Made by a program: the position numbers and the translations under genes. Positions 41,888 through 50,123 of a DNA stretch of 64,000 nucleotides are shown piece by piece; the first letter of the stretch is position 1; each line of letters starts with the position of its first letter. Source of the DNA: an uncultured Eubacteriales bacterium (GTDB lineage Bacteria > Bacillota > Clostridia > Tissierellales > Peptoniphilaceae). The stretch covers positions 1 to 64,000 of the forward strand of contig UQDI01000006.1 of the NCBI GenBank assembly GCA_900539725.1, read 5' to 3'. The notes beneath the pieces were generated by a model. That model searched no databases. It was not told the origin of the DNA and worked only from the letters and a program-made list of their open reading frames with translations.

Positions 41888-42277
41888 ATGATATTAGAAA
41901 AATTAAGAAAATTAAAAGACGAAGAGAAAAAAATAAATTTATCAAAAGAATTAATTGATAAACTAAAGTTCTGTAAAAAAGCTATTGAAAATGGCACTTA
42001 TCCATTTGAGTTAATAGCGATGGATAGGGACTATGAAAAACTACTAAAAAAAGAAAATCCATTAGAAATAGATAATATTTATAGTCTAAAAGAAGATGCT
42101 AGAGAATTAGTATTGCCATATAAGGATAAAATTAAGAAATTAAGTAAAAGTGATTTTATAGATAATATTGATCTATGCATAAAAAACACTAAACTAAAAG
42201 GCATCACCACAGAAAATATTATGGAATTTTACATGATTATATATAGCTTAGGTGTATTTCATGATATGAGAAATTAG
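41888..42277 (+). CDS. Prophage hypothetical protein
   Basis: The 129-residue Lys/Glu-rich helical protein follows TAGGAGG. Its C-terminal region (ENIMEFYMIIYSLGVFHDM) resembles the C-terminus of the preceding gene (YENTKLIIMSLFIACTLYDI), so the two may be distant paralogues. Function unknown. Confidence 0.55.
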   Translation: MILEKLRKLKDEEKKINLSKELIDKLKFCKKAIENGTYPFELIAMDRDYEKLLKKENPLEIDNIYSLKEDARELVLPYKDKIKKLSKSDFIDNIDLCIKNTKLKGITTENIMEFYMIIYSLGVFHDMRN

Positions 42278-42291
42278 ATTAGGAGAATTGT

Positions 42292-42732
42292 ATGAAAAGA
42301 GAAGCAGAAGATGTTAAAAAAGAATTAGGAAAAATATTTTTAATAAATAAAGCCTGTGAGAGCAAAAAAAGACAGATAGCAAAACTTGAAGAAGAGAAAA
42401 CCAGCTTTAGTTCAAGCTATATCGATGGAATGCCAAAAATTAAAGGATGTAGCTTATATGAAAAAGTAAACTGGATCATTGACAAAGTTGATGAATTACA
42501 AGCTAAAATCGCAAAGAACATGAAAGAACTATACGAAATAAGAGATTATTGGATGGATAAAATTAATAAGCTTAAAATAGATGAGATGGTAGTAATAGAG
42601 CTATATTACATAGAACTTCTCTCAGTACCAGAAATATCAGAGGAATTGCACTATGATACAAGGCAAATTTATAGAATTAGATCAAGGGCATTAGAAAACT
42701 TGGCTATAATAGCTAATGAAAGTGAGAAATGA
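42292..42732 (+). CDS. ArpU/sigma-like late transcription regulator
   Basis: The 146-residue protein has a helical N-terminus and a C-terminal sigma-region-4-like helix-turn-helix: IDEMVVIELYYIELLSVPEI..ELHYDTRQIYRIRSRALENLA. Proteins of this kind (ArpU/RinA class, DUF1492-like) sit at the end of the early operon in Firmicute phages and switch on late transcription. Phased repeats and an extended -10 promoter lie directly downstream, its likely target. Confidence 0.8.
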   Translation: MKREAEDVKKELGKIFLINKACESKKRQIAKLEEEKTSFSSSYIDGMPKIKGCSLYEKVNWIIDKVDELQAKIAKNMKELYEIRDYWMDKINKLKIDEMVVIELYYIELLSVPEISEELHYDTRQIYRIRSRALENLAIIANESEK

Positions 42733-42739
42733 TTAAAAG

Positions 42740-42785
42740 ATGTCGCAAAATGCACAAAAATGCACAAAATGTCATAGAATGTCAC
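42740..42785 (+). repeat. Five 10-bp-phased ATGnnnC repeats before the late promoter
   Basis: ATGTCGC, ATGCAC, ATGCAC, ATGTCA and ATGTCAC begin at 42740, 42750, 42760, 42769 and 42779, about one helical turn apart. They end 12 bp before the -10 box and cover the -35 region, as expected for an activator site replacing a poor -35. Confidence 0.6.
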
Positions 42786-42794
42786 TGTTAATTG

Positions 42795-42803
42795 TGGTAT
42801 AAT
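42795..42803 (+). promoter_or_regulatory. Extended -10 late/leader promoter
   Basis: TGGTATAAT (42795-42803) is a perfect extended -10. The -35 position (TAGAAT) is weak. The transcription start should be near 42810. Confidence 0.7.
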
Positions 42804-42809
42804 GATAGT

Positions 42810-42945
42810 GTAAGAGGTACTGATACTGCACTGATTACTATGAATCAAAATCCGTGATACTCCTAGTAAAATTTTTGCTATTCGCACTGAGAAGTGCGTG
42901 GATTGAAAAGAATTTGACAATTGCTCCACTAAGTGTGGAGCTTTT
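42810..42945 (+). ncRNA. Leader or small RNA with a solitary type I-C-like CRISPR repeat
   Basis: A promoter at 42795 and a terminator (GCTCCAC 42923-42929 pairing with GTGGAGC 42935-42941, then TTTT) bound an RNA of about 135 nt. Within it, 42880-42909 reads as one CRISPR repeat of the type I-C style: a 6-bp hairpin CGCACT/AGTGCG (42883-42888, 42893-42898) followed by GTGGATTGAAAA, the conserved 3' part that becomes the crRNA 5' handle. The loop is shortened to the GNRA tetraloop GAGA. No second repeat and no cas genes are present. It could be an RNA anti-CRISPR decoy or, more simply, a structured late-operon leader. Confidence 0.6.
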
Positions 42946-42995
42946 GTATTATGTATCCTTCCTTAAAATTATATATAACGGATTATGATCTCCTT

Positions 42996-43034
42996 AAAAG
43001 GCTTGGGTTTATACTTTTTTCCTGAGCCTTTTTT
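42996..43034 (+). terminator. Second terminator in the late leader
   Basis: AAAAGGCTTGGG (42996-43007) pairs with CCTGAGCCTTTT (43021-43032) with two imperfect positions, followed by T. It lies between the leader promoter and terminase, so late transcription must start after it or read through it. Confidence 0.75.
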
Positions 43035-43059
43035 ATTACATAGAAATGAGGTGATGCAT

Positions 43060-43482
43060 TTGTCTAAATTGACTTTAAAACAAAAGAAATTTGCTGATGA
43101 ATACATCATCAGTGGCAATGCTTATCAATCAGCTGTGAGTGCTGGTTATAGTAATAATTATGCTAAAGCTCAATCTAGCAAAATGTTGGAAAATGTTGGA
43201 ATAAAATCATATATTGATGAGAGAATGAAAGAGTTAGAGGATAAAGCTGTAGCAAGTCAACAAGAAGTGCTTGAATATCTAACAAGGGTTATGCGTGGTG
43301 AAGAGAAAGAGGCTGTGCTTGCTAATTCTGGAGATTTTAAGCAGGAAGTAAGAGAAATATCTGTTGGTGCTAAAGACAGATTAAAAGCAGCAGAGCTTAT
43401 TGGCAAAAGATATAGCCTGTGGACTGAAAGATTAGAATTAGAAGCGGAGACAGTCATCATTAAGGATGATATAGATGAGTGA
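43060..43482 (+). CDS. Phage terminase small subunit
   Basis: I choose TTG 43060 (AGGTG six bases upstream; 140 residues). The longer open frame begins before a terminator hairpin, and the ATG at 43054 is too close to the RBS. LTLKQKKFADEYIISGNAYQSAVSAGYS is the small terminase helix-turn-helix, and the middle (AKAQSSKMLENVGIKSYIDERM) is also typical. It recognises the packaging site and recruits the large subunit. Confidence 0.9.
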   Translation: MSKLTLKQKKFADEYIISGNAYQSAVSAGYSNNYAKAQSSKMLENVGIKSYIDERMKELEDKAVASQQEVLEYLTRVMRGEEKEAVLANSGDFKQEVREISVGAKDRLKAAELIGKRYSLWTERLELEAETVIIKDDIDE

Positions 43483-44734
43483 TGTATCTATAAGCCTAAA
43501 AGAAATAATACCACCTAAATTTAGAGAAGTACACTTAGCAATTAAAGAAGGTAAATACACCTATTATGTCTTAAAAGGCGGCAGAGGCAGCGGCAAGTCT
43601 ACTACAGTTGCTATAGAACTTATACTTGAGCTTATTAAGCATCCTATTACTATACTGTGTGTAAGAAAAGTAGGCAAAACATTAGAAAAAAGCTGTTATG
43701 AGCAACTAAAAGAAGCAGTGTCTATGTTAAAGCTAGATCGATACTTCAGATTTTATCAAAGTCCACTTAAAATAACATATACACCAAGAGGTAACTCAAT
43801 CATTTTTTCAGGCGCTGACGATCCAGCAAAGATAAAATCAATAAAGATGAGCAAGTACCCTATAACTACTCTATGGATTGAAGAGCTTGCAGAGTTTAGG
43901 TTTGAAGAAGAGGTCTCATCAATAGAGCAATCAATATTAAGAGCTGAGCTTAAAGATGGCTTGAAGTATAAGATTATATACTCATACAATCCTCCAAAGC
44001 GTAAGCAGTCATGGGTTAATAAAAGGTTCGAGGCATTTATATTAGAGCCTAATGTATTTTTACACTCCTCTACATATTTAGACAATCCTTATATCTCAAA
44101 AGCCTTTGTAGAAGAAGCTGAACATATTAAAAAAGTAAAGCCTCTTAAGTATAGGCATGAGTACATGGGTGAGCCTATAGGCAGCGGTATAGTGCCATTT
44201 GATAATCTTGTATTTGAAGAGATTACAGATGCTCAAATAAGTAATTTTGACAATCTTAGAATGGGGCTTGACTGGGGTTATGCTACAGATCCATTGGCGT
44301 GTGTTAGACTACATTATGACAAAACAAGAAGAAAGATATACATCTTTGATGAGTTATATAAGGTCAAGATGAGCAATCGTGAAGCAGCTAATGAGATTAA
44401 GAAAAGAGGCTGGACTGACACAAAGATAATATGTGATAGTGCAGAGCCTAAATCGATAGATGAATTAAAGAGCTATGGCATTAAGTGTGATGGTGCGATC
44501 AAAGGCCAAGGCTCTGTTGAATATGGCGAGAAATGGCTTGATGACTTGGAGGCTATAGTTATAGATCCAAAGAGATGTTATTACACAGCTAAAGAGTTTG
44601 AAGCTATTGATTATGATGCTGATAGAGAAGGTAATGTGCTTAACAGGCTTGTAGATAAAGATAATCATACTATAGATGCTACAAGATATGCACTTACATT
44701 AGATATGAGGAAAAGCAATTTTAGCTTTGATTAG
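43475..44734 (+). CDS. Phage terminase large subunit
   Basis: The 419-residue protein has Walker A KGGRGSGKSTT, Walker B-like ITTLWIEELAEF, and a nuclease domain with RMGLDWGYATDPLA, IICDSAEPKSIDEL and DNHTIDATRYAL. It is of the PBSX/SPP1 type. It overlaps the small subunit by eight bases and drives DNA packaging. Confidence 0.95.
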   Translation: MSDVSISLKEIIPPKFREVHLAIKEGKYTYYVLKGGRGSGKSTTVAIELILELIKHPITILCVRKVGKTLEKSCYEQLKEAVSMLKLDRYFRFYQSPLKITYTPRGNSIIFSGADDPAKIKSIKMSKYPITTLWIEELAEFRFEEEVSSIEQSILRAELKDGLKYKIIYSYNPPKRKQSWVNKRFEAFILEPNVFLHSSTYLDNPYISKAFVEEAEHIKKVKPLKYRHEYMGEPIGSGIVPFDNLVFEEITDAQISNFDNLRMGLDWGYATDPLACVRLHYDKTRRKIYIFDELYKVKMSNREAANEIKKRGWTDTKIICDSAEPKSIDELKSYGIKCDGAIKGQGSVEYGEKWLDDLEAIVIDPKRCYYTAKEFEAIDYDADREGNVLNRLVDKDNHTIDATRYALTLDMRKSNFSFD

Positions 44735-44748
44735 ATTGAGAGGTATTT

Positions 44749-46131
44749 ATGGATATTAAAGAATTAAAATCAGATGAGTTAATAAAATTTATTAGAAATC
44801 AGATTTCCTTATTTGAACCTAAGAAAGCTGATATGCTAGAATCGATTAACTATTATAATTACAAACAAGACATATTAAATAAAAAACGTTTTACTATAGG
44901 CAAAGACGGCATAAAAACTATTGATAACTTGCCTAATGCTAGAGTGATTGACAATCAATTTAAAAAGGCTATAGATCAAAAGGTTAATTATCTTTTCTCA
45001 TCACTACCTACCGTAAAGGCTGATGATCCAGAATATCAAAAGCTAGTTAGCAATCTATATAACAAGAAATTTTTAAGAACTATAAATAAGATAGCTCTAG
45101 AAAGCTACTTATGCGGTATATCTTGGCTATATGTAGCTAATGATAATGGCAAGCTAAGTATGACTAAGATGGATGCTACTGAAATAATACCTATTTGGCA
45201 AGATAAGAATCATGAGAGTTTAGAAGCAGTGATTAGATTATATGCAACAAGCGATATGATTAATGGTGAGCTTAAGACAGTAGATAAGCTTGCTTTATAT
45301 ACAGATGAGCGTGTGAGAGTATATAAGCGTGATAGTTTTGAAGAAATTACTAATGAAGGCTACTTAGAAGCTGAAGATGGCACTTACTTTAGTTTTGACA
45401 AAATACCATTTGTTTATTTTAAAAGCAACTCATCTGAAATGCCTCTTTTAAATCGTGTTAAGAGTTTACAAGATGGCATTAACTCATTATTATCTAACTT
45501 CTATGATAATATGCTTGAAGATCCAAGAAATCAGATTTTAATATTAAAAAATTATGATGGTGAAGATCTAGGTGAGTTTAGACAAAAGCTTGCTCAGTAT
45601 GGAGCTGTTAAAGTAACATCAAGTGCAGATGGTGCTGATGGTGGAGTTGGCACATTAGAAGTACATGTTAATAGTGAAAACTACAGACTAGTATTAGATC
45701 TATTTAAAGAAAAGCTTATAGAAAATGCTATGGCGTTTGACATGAAAGGCTATAAGTCAGGCAATGCGCCTAATGAATTAAATATTAAGAGTGCTTACTC
45801 AGATATGGAGCTTGATGCAGCGCAAACGTTGCTAGAGTTTAGCGCAAGTTTAGAATACTTAGAATACTTCTTAAAAGCAGTTCATGGCATAGATGAAGAC
45901 AAAGTGGCAACTGTAAGCTTTAAGAGAAATCTTATGGTTAATGAAGAATCTATAGTAAATATACTTAATCAAAGTGTTGGAATGATCTCTAAAAAGACTA
46001 TGTTATCAAAACATCCATTTGTTGAAGATGTTGATGAAGAGATTAAAGCACTTAAAGATGAAGAAGAAGAAGCCATGGGTGATTATACATTAAATATAGG
46101 CTACGATCACGAAGAGGAAGAGCATGAGTAA
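44749..46131 (+). CDS. Phage portal protein (SPP1 gp6-like)
   Basis: The 460-residue protein reads NYYNYKQDILNKKRFTIG, NARVIDNQFKKAIDQKVNYLF, then IPFVYFKSNSSEMPLLNRVKSLQDGINSLLS and a long C-terminal helical section, the SPP1 portal pattern. Its stop overlaps the start of the minor head gene. It forms the vertex ring for DNA entry. Confidence 0.93.
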   Translation: MDIKELKSDELIKFIRNQISLFEPKKADMLESINYYNYKQDILNKKRFTIGKDGIKTIDNLPNARVIDNQFKKAIDQKVNYLFSSLPTVKADDPEYQKLVSNLYNKKFLRTINKIALESYLCGISWLYVANDNGKLSMTKMDATEIIPIWQDKNHESLEAVIRLYATSDMINGELKTVDKLALYTDERVRVYKRDSFEEITNEGYLEAEDGTYFSFDKIPFVYFKSNSSEMPLLNRVKSLQDGINSLLSNFYDNMLEDPRNQILILKNYDGEDLGEFRQKLAQYGAVKVTSSADGADGGVGTLEVHVNSENYRLVLDLFKEKLIENAMAFDMKGYKSGNAPNELNIKSAYSDMELDAAQTLLEFSASLEYLEYFLKAVHGIDEDKVATVSFKRNLMVNEESIVNILNQSVGMISKKTMLSKHPFVEDVDEEIKALKDEEEEAMGDYTLNIGYDHEEEEHE

Positions 46132-47995
46132 TTATTTTAATAAAAGGCTTATAGATTTACTTAAAGCTGATATTAAAAGATCTAAACGACTTGAAAAAAA
46201 CATCAGGTCAGGTTACAAGCTAGCAAAAGGCTTAATAGAAGCAGATATAGAAAAATATACTTCAAGGATAGCTGATGAGCTTGAGCTTGATCTAAATAAA
46301 CTTAATAAGAAGTTATCAATAGAGGATATGAAAGTACTAGCTCAAAGCTTAGGAGTAAGTGATGACTTTTATGCAAGCTATGCTAATTTAAGCTATATGG
46401 AGGCTATAAGATTAGAGATGGCAAAGTCCATAAGAAAGCTTGCAGATGATAATGAGAGCTTAATATATGATCATTTAGCAGCAACATTTGAAAACAATTA
46501 TTATACAACTTGCTATGAGCTATATAAAACTATGGACGACTTTGCTTTTAAGAAAAAAGTAACAACTGAATATTTTGATTTTCTAGCTAAAAAGCCTTGG
46601 ACTGCTGATGGAAAAACATTTTCACAAAAGATATGGACTAATCAAGAAAGACTAATCAATGAATTGTCTCGTGAGTTTGTCGTTTCTGCAACCAGAGGAG
46701 CAAACATTAAAGAATCAGCTAAAAGATTATCTCAAAGAATGGATATTGATTATAAGAGATGCGTAAGGCTACTAAACACAGAAGACAGCTTTTTTTCTAA
46801 TCAAGCAGTACTAGAAGCTTATAAGAATACTACATCTGAACAGTATAGAATATTAGCAACATTAGATTCAAGAACATGTGATGTATGTGGATCAGTAGAT
46901 TTAAAGGTATTTAATATCAAAGATGCTAAAGCAGGCATTAACTTGCCACCTTTTCATCCTAATTGCAGGTGTACTACTACTATATACTTTGAAGATGATG
47001 AAGAAGCTGATGAAAGAATAATGCGTGATAAAGATGGTAAGAGTGTAAAAGATGAGTTCATGAGCTATAATGAGTGGAAAAAGAAATATGTTGATAAAGT
47101 TGATAATATTGACGAAAAAACTGTAAATGTGGGTATAAATAAAGCAGAAGAAGAAGAGGATAAAAAAGAAGAAGGTACTAAACTAAGTGATAAGAACTTA
47201 GGTAAGCTAAGCAAGGCGTTGAAAAAAGAAGATTTTAATGAGTTTGTCAATGTATTAAATAATCATGAAAATGAATCGATAAAGACCCTATATAGAAAAT
47301 ATGGAGACCAATTAGACAGTATAAACTATAACTCAAAAGGTAGCTATGCGCCCGATACTAATATTTTAAATATTAGCACTACAGATCAAAATTTATATCC
47401 TGATAAAAATAAGTATGCTACGATAGCTCATGAATTTGGTCATGTTTTCGACTTTAAATCTGATATAAATCTATCTCACGATGAAGTTGAGGCTATTAGC
47501 GATATAGTTGGTAAGAGGTTAGCACCTAATAACATTTTAAGCTCGTCTGACGCATTTATTGAAGCGGCGAGAAAAGACAAAGAATCACTCTTAAAACAAG
47601 GCTTTGATGCACTTAAAAAAGCGATGATTGATGATGATGCATCAGCAGGTGTACAAGATGCTATAGATGGATTTTTTATCGGTCCATCACATAGAATAGG
47701 GTGGGGACATGGCGAAAAATATTACAATAGAAAATATGAAAAAATAAAAGAATATTCTGAGATATTTGGCGACGATTATGAGACTAAATTATTGAATATG
47801 TATAAAGAAAAAGGCTTAGATGTCAAGAAAGAAAAAGATGTTAAGTCTTTAATTAGAGATTACGATACGGCGGTTGAGATGTGGGCAAATATTGCAAGCG
47901 CCGAGACCACTGGCGGTAAAGAATTAGAATATGTTAAGAAATATCTACCTAATGCGCACGAAGCGTTTTTAAAGATTATAAAGGAGATAAAATAA
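46124..47995 (+). CDS. MuF minor head protein fused to HExxH metalloprotease toxin-like domain
   Basis: The first ~300 residues are a head-morphogenesis protein of the SPP1 gp7/Mu gpF type, with the hallmark ATLDSRTCDVCGSVD...LPPFHPNCRCTTTIYF around 245-290. After a charged linker (KAEEEEDKKEEGTK) comes a C-terminal domain of ~250 residues that is not structural: YATIAHEFGHVFDF gives a zinc-protease HExxH at residues 436-440, with DEVEAISDIVG a possible third ligand. MuF proteins with C-terminal toxin domains form a known class of phage-borne polymorphic toxins carried in virions. The following small gene could be the antidote. At 623 residues it is about twice the normal length. Confidence 0.85.
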   Translation: MSNYFNKRLIDLLKADIKRSKRLEKNIRSGYKLAKGLIEADIEKYTSRIADELELDLNKLNKKLSIEDMKVLAQSLGVSDDFYASYANLSYMEAIRLEMAKSIRKLADDNESLIYDHLAATFENNYYTTCYELYKTMDDFAFKKKVTTEYFDFLAKKPWTADGKTFSQKIWTNQERLINELSREFVVSATRGANIKESAKRLSQRMDIDYKRCVRLLNTEDSFFSNQAVLEAYKNTTSEQYRILATLDSRTCDVCGSVDLKVFNIKDAKAGINLPPFHPNCRCTTTIYFEDDEEADERIMRDKDGKSVKDEFMSYNEWKKKYVDKVDNIDEKTVNVGINKAEEEEDKKEEGTKLSDKNLGKLSKALKKEDFNEFVNVLNNHENESIKTLYRKYGDQLDSINYNSKGSYAPDTNILNISTTDQNLYPDKNKYATIAHEFGHVFDFKSDINLSHDEVEAISDIVGKRLAPNNILSSSDAFIEAARKDKESLLKQGFDALKKAMIDDDASAGVQDAIDGFFIGPSHRIGWGHGEKYYNRKYEKIKEYSEIFGDDYETKLLNMYKEKGLDVKKEKDVKSLIRDYDTAVEMWANIASAETTGGKELEYVKKYLPNAHEAFLKIIKEIK

Positions 47996-47996
47996 A

Positions 47997-48170
47997 ATGA
48001 AAAATATAAGACAATTAGAAAAAGAATACGTTGAAAGGTTTGAAGACTTATTTCCAAATATAAGTTTAGACGAAAGAGAAGAAAGAAAAATAATACTAAA
48101 ATGTCTAGAAGAAGATAAAGATGCGTACGAGCTAGGATTTTTCACGCTAGACAATAATATATTATATTAA
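47997..48170 (+). CDS. Small acidic protein, candidate immunity to the MuF toxin
   Basis: A 57-residue open frame begins one base after the toxin stop (AAGGAG upstream). It is Glu/Asp-rich (KNIRQLEKEYVERFEDLFPN, DEREERKIILKCLEEDKDAY) and unlike the neighbouring structural genes. Position directly after a MuF-toxin fusion and before a terminator fits an immunity gene. Function is inferred from location only. Confidence 0.6.
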   Translation: MKNIRQLEKEYVERFEDLFPNISLDEREERKIILKCLEEDKDAYELGFFTLDNNILY

Positions 48171-48183
48171 ATATTATTTAATT

Positions 48184-48207
48184 AAGGCACAGTGATGTGT
48201 CTTTTTT
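48184..48207 (+). terminator. Terminator after the toxin/immunity pair
   Basis: AAGGCACA (48184-48191) pairs with TGTGTCTT (48196-48203) with one G-U pair and GTGA loop, followed by TTTT. Confidence 0.75.
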
Positions 48208-48216
48208 ATTGCTCAA

Positions 48217-48302
48217 AATCGTGAGTTAATCGTGCGAAAATGCTAAGTTGATTATCAAGAAGTGTGTATTTTACTTGAGATAATCGTGAGCTAATCGTGC
48301 GA
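48217..48302. repeat. Duplicated 21-bp AATCGTG element
   Basis: AATCGTGAGTTAATCGTGCGA (48217-48237) recurs with one change at 48282-48302, so AATCGTG appears four times in 86 bp. It lies in the 244-bp gap between the immunity candidate and the scaffold gene, between two terminators. Confidence 0.6.
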
Positions 48303-48326
48303 TTTTTAATTTAATTAGTTTTATGA

Positions 48327-48361
48327 AGCAGTTGTTGACGTAATGTCGATAGCTGCTTTTT
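48327..48361 (+). terminator. Terminator before the scaffold gene
   Basis: AGCAGTTGTTGAC and GTCGATAGCTGCT can pair over 13 positions with three G-U pairs around the loop GTAAT, followed by TTTTT. Confidence 0.7.
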
Positions 48362-48414
48362 AAATATAAAAAATCGGGACAAAACCTGTAAAAAATGTGA
48401 GAGGGGTGTTTTTA

Positions 48415-48951
48415 ATGACAAGAGAATTTTTAAAAAGTTTAGGACTGAGTGATGAAGTCATTGACAAGGTCATGGCTGACTATGGCAAGAGCGTTAATCA
48501 GCTTAAAGCGGAAAATGAAGAGCTTAAAGCAAAGACTAAGAGTGTAGACGACTTAGAAAAGTCTAAGAAAGACTTAGAAGATAAGCTTGAAACAGCAAAT
48601 AATGAGATTAAGGCAGCTAATGAAAAGCTTAGTGCATCTGAAAATGATTTTACAGCCTATAAAAACAATACTAGGCTAGATGCAGCGCTTAAGAAAGCAG
48701 GCTTTAAATCATCTGATCTTGCTAAAAGATTGATTGACGTTGAAAAGCTTAAGTTTGGGGATGACAAGATAGAAGGACTTGATGAAGCTATAGCAGAGCT
48801 TAAAAAGAACTCAGAATATCTTTTTGAAAATGAAAAAGAATCTAGCACAGAGCCAAGTGTGCCAGGTATGAAGTCTCATAAGCCAGAAATATCAACTGGT
48901 GAGACTAAGTCAGAGATGGAATCGCAAATAGATGCGATATTTAACAAATAA
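48415..48951 (+). CDS. Phage capsid scaffolding protein
   Basis: The start ATG 48415 follows GAGAGGGG, giving 178 residues. It is a long charged coiled coil (LKAENEELKAKTKSVDDLEK ... ANNEIKAANEKLSASENDF) with a C-terminal region rich in Glu/Ser, like phage minor structural GP20/scaffold proteins. It precedes the major capsid gene. Confidence 0.88.
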   Translation: MTREFLKSLGLSDEVIDKVMADYGKSVNQLKAENEELKAKTKSVDDLEKSKKDLEDKLETANNEIKAANEKLSASENDFTAYKNNTRLDAALKKAGFKSSDLAKRLIDVEKLKFGDDKIEGLDEAIAELKKNSEYLFENEKESSTEPSVPGMKSHKPEISTGETKSEMESQIDAIFNK

Positions 48952-48965
48952 GGGGGAATTAGAAA

Positions 48966-49883
48966 ATGGCAATTAACAAAATTGAGTATGGTCAAATCAT
49001 GCAAAAGAGACTAGACCAAAACGCTGTTATAAAATCAGTGTCAGGTTGGATGGAGGCAAACGCTGGTGAAGTAATATACACAGGCGGAAATGAAATTAAG
49101 ATACCTACTATGTCTACATCTGGACTAGCTGACTATGACAGAGATAAGGGCTATGTACAAGGTGGAATTACAGTAAGCTATGAAACTTACAAAATGACAC
49201 AAGACAGAGGTCGTACTTTTAATATCGATGCTATGGATGAAGATGATTCAAACTTTGTGGCAACAGCTACAAATGCTATCAAAGTTTTTCAAGATAATCA
49301 TGTAATACCAGAAGTAGATAGTTACAGATATTCTTCAATAGCAGCTGCTGCTGAAGAAGCTGGTCAAAAAGAAGCAATAGCTTTAACATCTGCTAATGTG
49401 CTTAGCAAGCTATTAGAACATATTAGAACTATACAAGATATGATAGGTTATGAAAAAGAACTTGTCATCACTATATCAGGTGCAGCTTGGGGTTTACTAA
49501 ACGAAAATGAAAAGATGAGCAAATTTATAATGCCTCAAGATTTTAAAAAGGGTGAAATAAATACAAGGATCTATACTATTGATAACAATAAGATCATTGC
49601 ATGCCCTCAAACTAGATTTATGACTAAGTACAAACAAAATGATGGTGTAACAACAGGCCAAGAAGAAGGCGGCTTAGTACCAACTGAGGATGCTAAGAAG
49701 ATACAATGGATCATTACTCCAAAAACTGTACCATTGGCTGTTTCAAAGACTGATAAAATGAGAATCTTTACACCTGATGAAAATCAACAAGCAAATGCTT
49801 ATAAGGTTGACTACAGAATTTATCACGATCTATGGGTTAAGAAGAATGATACTAAGTCAATATTCTTATGTACTGAAGCTTAG
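48966..49883 (+). CDS. Phage major capsid protein
   Basis: The 305-residue protein starts ten bases after GGGGG and lies between scaffold and connector genes. IKIPTMSTSGLADYDRDKGY and the RGRTFNIDAMDEDDSN and VIPEVDSYRYS stretches match capsid proteins of SPP1/PBSX-like phages (HK97 fold). Confidence 0.9.
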   Translation: MAINKIEYGQIMQKRLDQNAVIKSVSGWMEANAGEVIYTGGNEIKIPTMSTSGLADYDRDKGYVQGGITVSYETYKMTQDRGRTFNIDAMDEDDSNFVATATNAIKVFQDNHVIPEVDSYRYSSIAAAAEEAGQKEAIALTSANVLSKLLEHIRTIQDMIGYEKELVITISGAAWGLLNENEKMSKFIMPQDFKKGEINTRIYTIDNNKIIACPQTRFMTKYKQNDGVTTGQEEGGLVPTEDAKKIQWIITPKTVPLAVSKTDKMRIFTPDENQQANAYKVDYRIYHDLWVKKNDTKSIFLCTEA

Positions 49884-49894
49884 GAGGTAATTTT

Positions 49895-50113
49895 ATGATA
49901 TTAGTAAAAGGCAATATAGTTAAAGAGACTAACGATGAAACAAAAATCAATAGACTTAAAGAACTAGGCTATGAAGTAGTAGAAGAAAAGAAAGAAGCAG
50001 CTGACAAAAAGGCTGACAAAGAAGCAGCTGACAAAAAGGCTGACAAAGTAGATGCTGAGCCTGTAAAAGACAAGGCAGCTGACAAAGCAGATAATAAAAC
50101 TAAAGGCAAATAA
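49895..50113 (+). CDS. Small head-associated protein with KADK repeats
   Basis: The 72-residue protein begins MILVKGNIVKETNDETKINRLKELGYEVVEE, a short HeH/LEM-like fold known after capsid genes. It ends in an Ala/Asp/Lys repeat tail; the DNA shows a 27-bp unit (GCAGCTGACAAAAAGGCTGA...) twice in tandem at about 50000-50053. Repeat number could vary. Confidence 0.7.
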   Translation: MILVKGNIVKETNDETKINRLKELGYEVVEEKKEAADKKADKEAADKKADKVDAEPVKDKAADKADNKTKGK

Positions 50114-50123
50114 GGTTTAAATC

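Noticed and set aside
42880..42909. CRISPR array
   Set aside because: Only one repeat-like unit is present; no second copy, spacers or cas genes in the window. Reported instead as a solitary repeat.
43034..43060. Small terminase starting at the far upstream ATG 42985
   Set aside because: That start lies before a strong terminator hairpin and lacks an RBS; TTG 43060 has AGGTG at correct spacing.
50000..50060. Tandem 27-bp repeats as an array or origin
   Set aside because: They encode an Ala/Asp/Lys repeat tail in an intact gene and show no palindromic or AT-rich neighbour.
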